Shown here: positions 62,335 to 64,000 of the stretch, piece after piece
Position numbering within the stretch: position 1 is the stretch's first letter
Layout of the letters: each line of letters starts with the position of its first letter
Origin: JAWKRB01 sp041389885
GTDB lineage: Bacteria; Myxococcota_A; Polyangia; Polyangiales; Ga0077539
Length of the DNA: 64,000 nt
NCBI GenBank assembly: GCA_041389885.1
Contig: JAWKRB010000018.1
Coordinates: forward strand, 62,001 to 126,000
Direction of reading: 5' to 3'
Program-made: the position numbers and the translations under genes
Notes under the pieces: model-generated
Databases searched by the model: none
Seen by the model: the letters and a program-made list of their open reading frames with translations, nothing else
What the model was told of the DNA's origin: nothing

Positions 62335-63500
62335 TCGGCGCGGTCGCGCTCTCGGCGGACCCGTCGACGGCGGGGCGCGTCGCGGGGATGCCCGTCGCGC
62401 TGCGGGCCGCGCTGCTGCTCCAGGCCGCGGGGTGCGAGCGCGTGGAGCTGTGGGGCCCCGGCGGCGAGGCGTGGCGCGCGGCGCTCGTCGCCGACGACCG
62501 GGTGCGCGTGCCCGTGACGGTCGGCGGCGCGGAGGAGGGCCCACGCCTCGCGCTGAGCGATCGCTTCGCGCTCGACCTCGCCGCGGTCCGCGCGCTCCTC
62601 GCGGCGCCCGCGGCGCTGGAGCACGACGGTGAGCTCGTCGCCGTCCACGCGACCGCGGGGGAGGGCGACGCCCTGCGGCGCCGCGGCGAGCCGCTCCTCG
62701 GGGCGGGCGACTGGCTCTGCGCGCCCGCGCGAGACGAGCCCGAGCGACGGGCGGCGACGCGCGCGCTCTTGCAACGGCTCCGCAAGCCTCAGGACGGCGT
62801 GGTCTCGCGGCGGCTCAACCGCGCGCTCTCCCTCGCGGTGACGGCGCGGCTCTGCGAGACCTCGCTGCGGCCCAACCAACTCTCCGTGGGGATCCTCGCG
62901 TTCGGCGCGGCGGCGGCGGCGCTCGCGGCCCAGGGCACGCACGCGACCCTCGCGCTGGCGGGCCTGCTCTTTCAGACGCAGTCGGTGCTCGACGGCTGCG
63001 ACGGCGAGCTCGCGCGGCTCAGCTTTCGGGGCTCGCGGCTCGGCGAGTGGATCGACACCGTGGGCGACGACCTCACCAACTACGGCTATTTCGCCGGCGC
63101 CGCGCTCGGGCTGCACGCCGCGGGGCTGGGCGTCGCGCCGCTGGTGGTGGGGGGCGTGGGCCTCGGCGCGGGCCTCCTCGCGTCGGGCATCGAGTACGTC
63201 TACCTCGCGCGCATCGGCTCGGGCGACCTGCTGAAATACCCGCTGGGCTTCGGCAAGGACGCGGGGGTCACCGACGAGGCGCTCTCGGCGCAGCGCGGGC
63301 TGCGCGGCCTCGCGGGCGCGCTGCGGCCGATGTTCAAGCGAGACTTCTTCGTCTTCGCCGCGATGCTCTGCGCCTTCGCGGGCATGACCGCGACCTTCGT
63401 GATGCTCTGCGCCTTCGCGGTCGGCGCCGCGGTCACCCTGGTCGCCGTGCTGCGCTCGGAGTGGGCGCGCCGCGGCCTCGCGCCGGGAGCCGAGCCGTGA
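62331..63500 (+). CDS. CDP-alcohol phosphatidyltransferase with N-terminal nucleotidyltransferase-like region
   Basis: 389 aa from GTG 62331. Residues 1-150 (VALRAALLLQAAGCERVELWGPG) resemble a reduced nucleotidyltransferase fold. The C-terminal 200 residues are a membrane CDP-alcohol phosphotransferase. The signature starts at Asp221: DGCDGELARLSFRGSRLGEW, followed by IDTVGDD, and fits DxxDGxxAR...GxxxDxxxD. Six or so helices surround it. The layout recalls the bifunctional inositol-phosphate cytidylyltransferase/di-inositol-phosphate synthases, but the N-terminus lacks clear catalytic motifs. It probably makes a phospholipid or phospho-polyol for surface glycans. Confidence 0.8.
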   Translation: MIGAVALSADPSTAGRVAGMPVALRAALLLQAAGCERVELWGPGGEAWRAALVADDRVRVPVTVGGAEEGPRLALSDRFALDLAAVRALLAAPAALEHDGELVAVHATAGEGDALRRRGEPLLGAGDWLCAPARDEPERRAATRALLQRLRKPQDGVVSRRLNRALSLAVTARLCETSLRPNQLSVGILAFGAAAAALAAQGTHATLALAGLLFQTQSVLDGCDGELARLSFRGSRLGEWIDTVGDDLTNYGYFAGAALGLHAAGLGVAPLVVGGVGLGAGLLASGIEYVYLARIGSGDLLKYPLGFGKDAGVTDEALSAQRGLRGLAGALRPMFKRDFFVFAAMLCAFAGMTATFVMLCAFAVGAAVTLVAVLRSEWARRGLAPGAEP

Positions 63501-64000
63501 GCGCGCGTCGCGTGCTGATGCTGTCGTGGCTCTTTCCTCCGCAGGCGAGCATCGGCTCGAAGCGGGCGGTGCGCTTCGCCCGGCACCTGCCGACCTCGGG
63601 GTGGGCGCCGACGGTGCTATGTCGTCGCGATGTGCCTGCGGCGCAGCGAGATAGTACCGACGAGCCGCTGCCCGCCGAGGTGACCGTCGACCGGAGCTAC
63701 GACCACTGGGTCTTTCCTGCGGTGCAGCGCGCGCTGAGCGGCCCCCCCTCCGCCGCGCCCTCGGCGCCCTCGCTCCAACGCGGCCCCGGCGCGCGGCTGG
63801 GCGAGCTCTGGCACCGCGCGGTCGACGCGGCGGTGCCGATGGACACCGTGAGCCTCCACGCGCCCCACGCCGCGCGGAGGGTGGCCGAGCTCGCGCCGCG
63901 GCACGACCTGCTGTGGTCCACCAGCTATCCCTACCACTCGCACCTGATCGCGCTGCGCGCCGCGCGTCGGTTCGGCCGCCCCTTCGTCGCCGACCTGCGC
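63497..64000 (+). CDS. Glycosyltransferase family 4-like protein, 3' truncated by window
   Basis: Starts at GTG 63497, overlapping the previous stop by four bases, and runs off the right edge after 168 codons. The N-terminus, RRVLMLSWLFPPQASIGSKRAVRFARHLPT, is typical of GT4-type glycosyltransferases, whose Gly-rich first loop is followed by a WxPTVL strand (here GWAPTVLCRR). WSTSYPYHSHLIALRAARRFGRPFVADLR is the end of the acceptor domain. The donor-binding half lies outside. It is the third gene of a coupled glycan/lipid cluster. Confidence 0.8.
   Translation, partial: MSARRVLMLSWLFPPQASIGSKRAVRFARHLPTSGWAPTVLCRRDVPAAQRDSTDEPLPAEVTVDRSYDHWVFPAVQRALSGPPSAAPSAPSLQRGPGARLGELWHRAVDAAVPMDTVSLHAPHAARRVAELAPRHDLLWSTSYPYHSHLIALRAARRFGRPFVADLR

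Noticed and set aside
1..64000. tRNA, rRNA, CRISPR arrays, insertion sequences, phage genes or origin
   Set aside because: No cloverleaf, rRNA-like block, regularly spaced repeat array, transposase or integrase-like product was seen on either strand.

Overview
The window is very GC-rich, with almost only G or C at third codon positions. It has many GTG starts, GTGA/ATGA stop-start overlaps, and open frames on the strand opposite nearly every gene. Its content points to a myxobacterium (Myxococcota, probably Polyangia, Sandaracinus-like). That content includes many lipoproteins with Cys-rich or MopE-like DDDCDG motifs, a Ser/Thr kinase with a PEGA tail, an FHA-GGDEF protein, DUF4388-like/J-domain proteins, zinc-ribbon/GYF/TPR proteins and a TPR-TonB receptor fusion. 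The taxonomic call is inference from family content; no rRNA or tRNA gene is present. I see no insertion sequence, phage, CRISPR array or origin.

Layout. 1-3.9 kb: the end of a membrane-like protein, a broken ORF, folE, a LON-domain protein, a formylglycine-type secreted protein and SlyD. 3.9-16 kb: a TonB receptor/lipoprotein pair, a thiolase-like/cyclase-like fusion, a secreted hydrolase, a diguanylate cyclase and a MopE-type lipoprotein. 16-23 kb: purD and a 1791-aa modular Cys-rich lipoprotein. 23-29 kb: small secreted proteins, a DUF4388-like/J protein, a TauE/SafE permease, hutH and lipoproteins. 29-37 kb: a zinc-ribbon/GYF/TM/TPR protein coupled to a 1650-aa repeat protein. 37-46 kb: a Nudix hydrolase, a broken and motif-eroded P-type ATPase-like gene, a secreted EEP-fold protein, an Hsp70-like/J-like fusion, a YccF protein and an arrestin-like protein. 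46-56 kb: a saccharopine dehydrogenase, a GH13 enzyme, a VKOR-thioredoxin/propeller pair, and scoA-scoB followed by two lipoproteins. 56-64 kb: a kinase, RidA, a frameshifted gene, purA, and a glycosyltransferase/CDP-alcohol phosphotransferase cluster that runs off the window.

Housekeeping genes (folE, purD, purA, slyD, hutH, scoAB, ridA) are scattered among lineage-specific envelope and signalling genes. The most unusual items are a P-type ATPase-like protein that has lost every recognisable catalytic motif, a thiolase-like domain lacking its nucleophilic Cys fused to a nucleotide-cyclase-like domain, and a single polypeptide combining Hsp70-like and J-like regions. Three loci carry frameshifts, nearly all explainable by missing single bases, so assembly indels must be considered alongside real decay.
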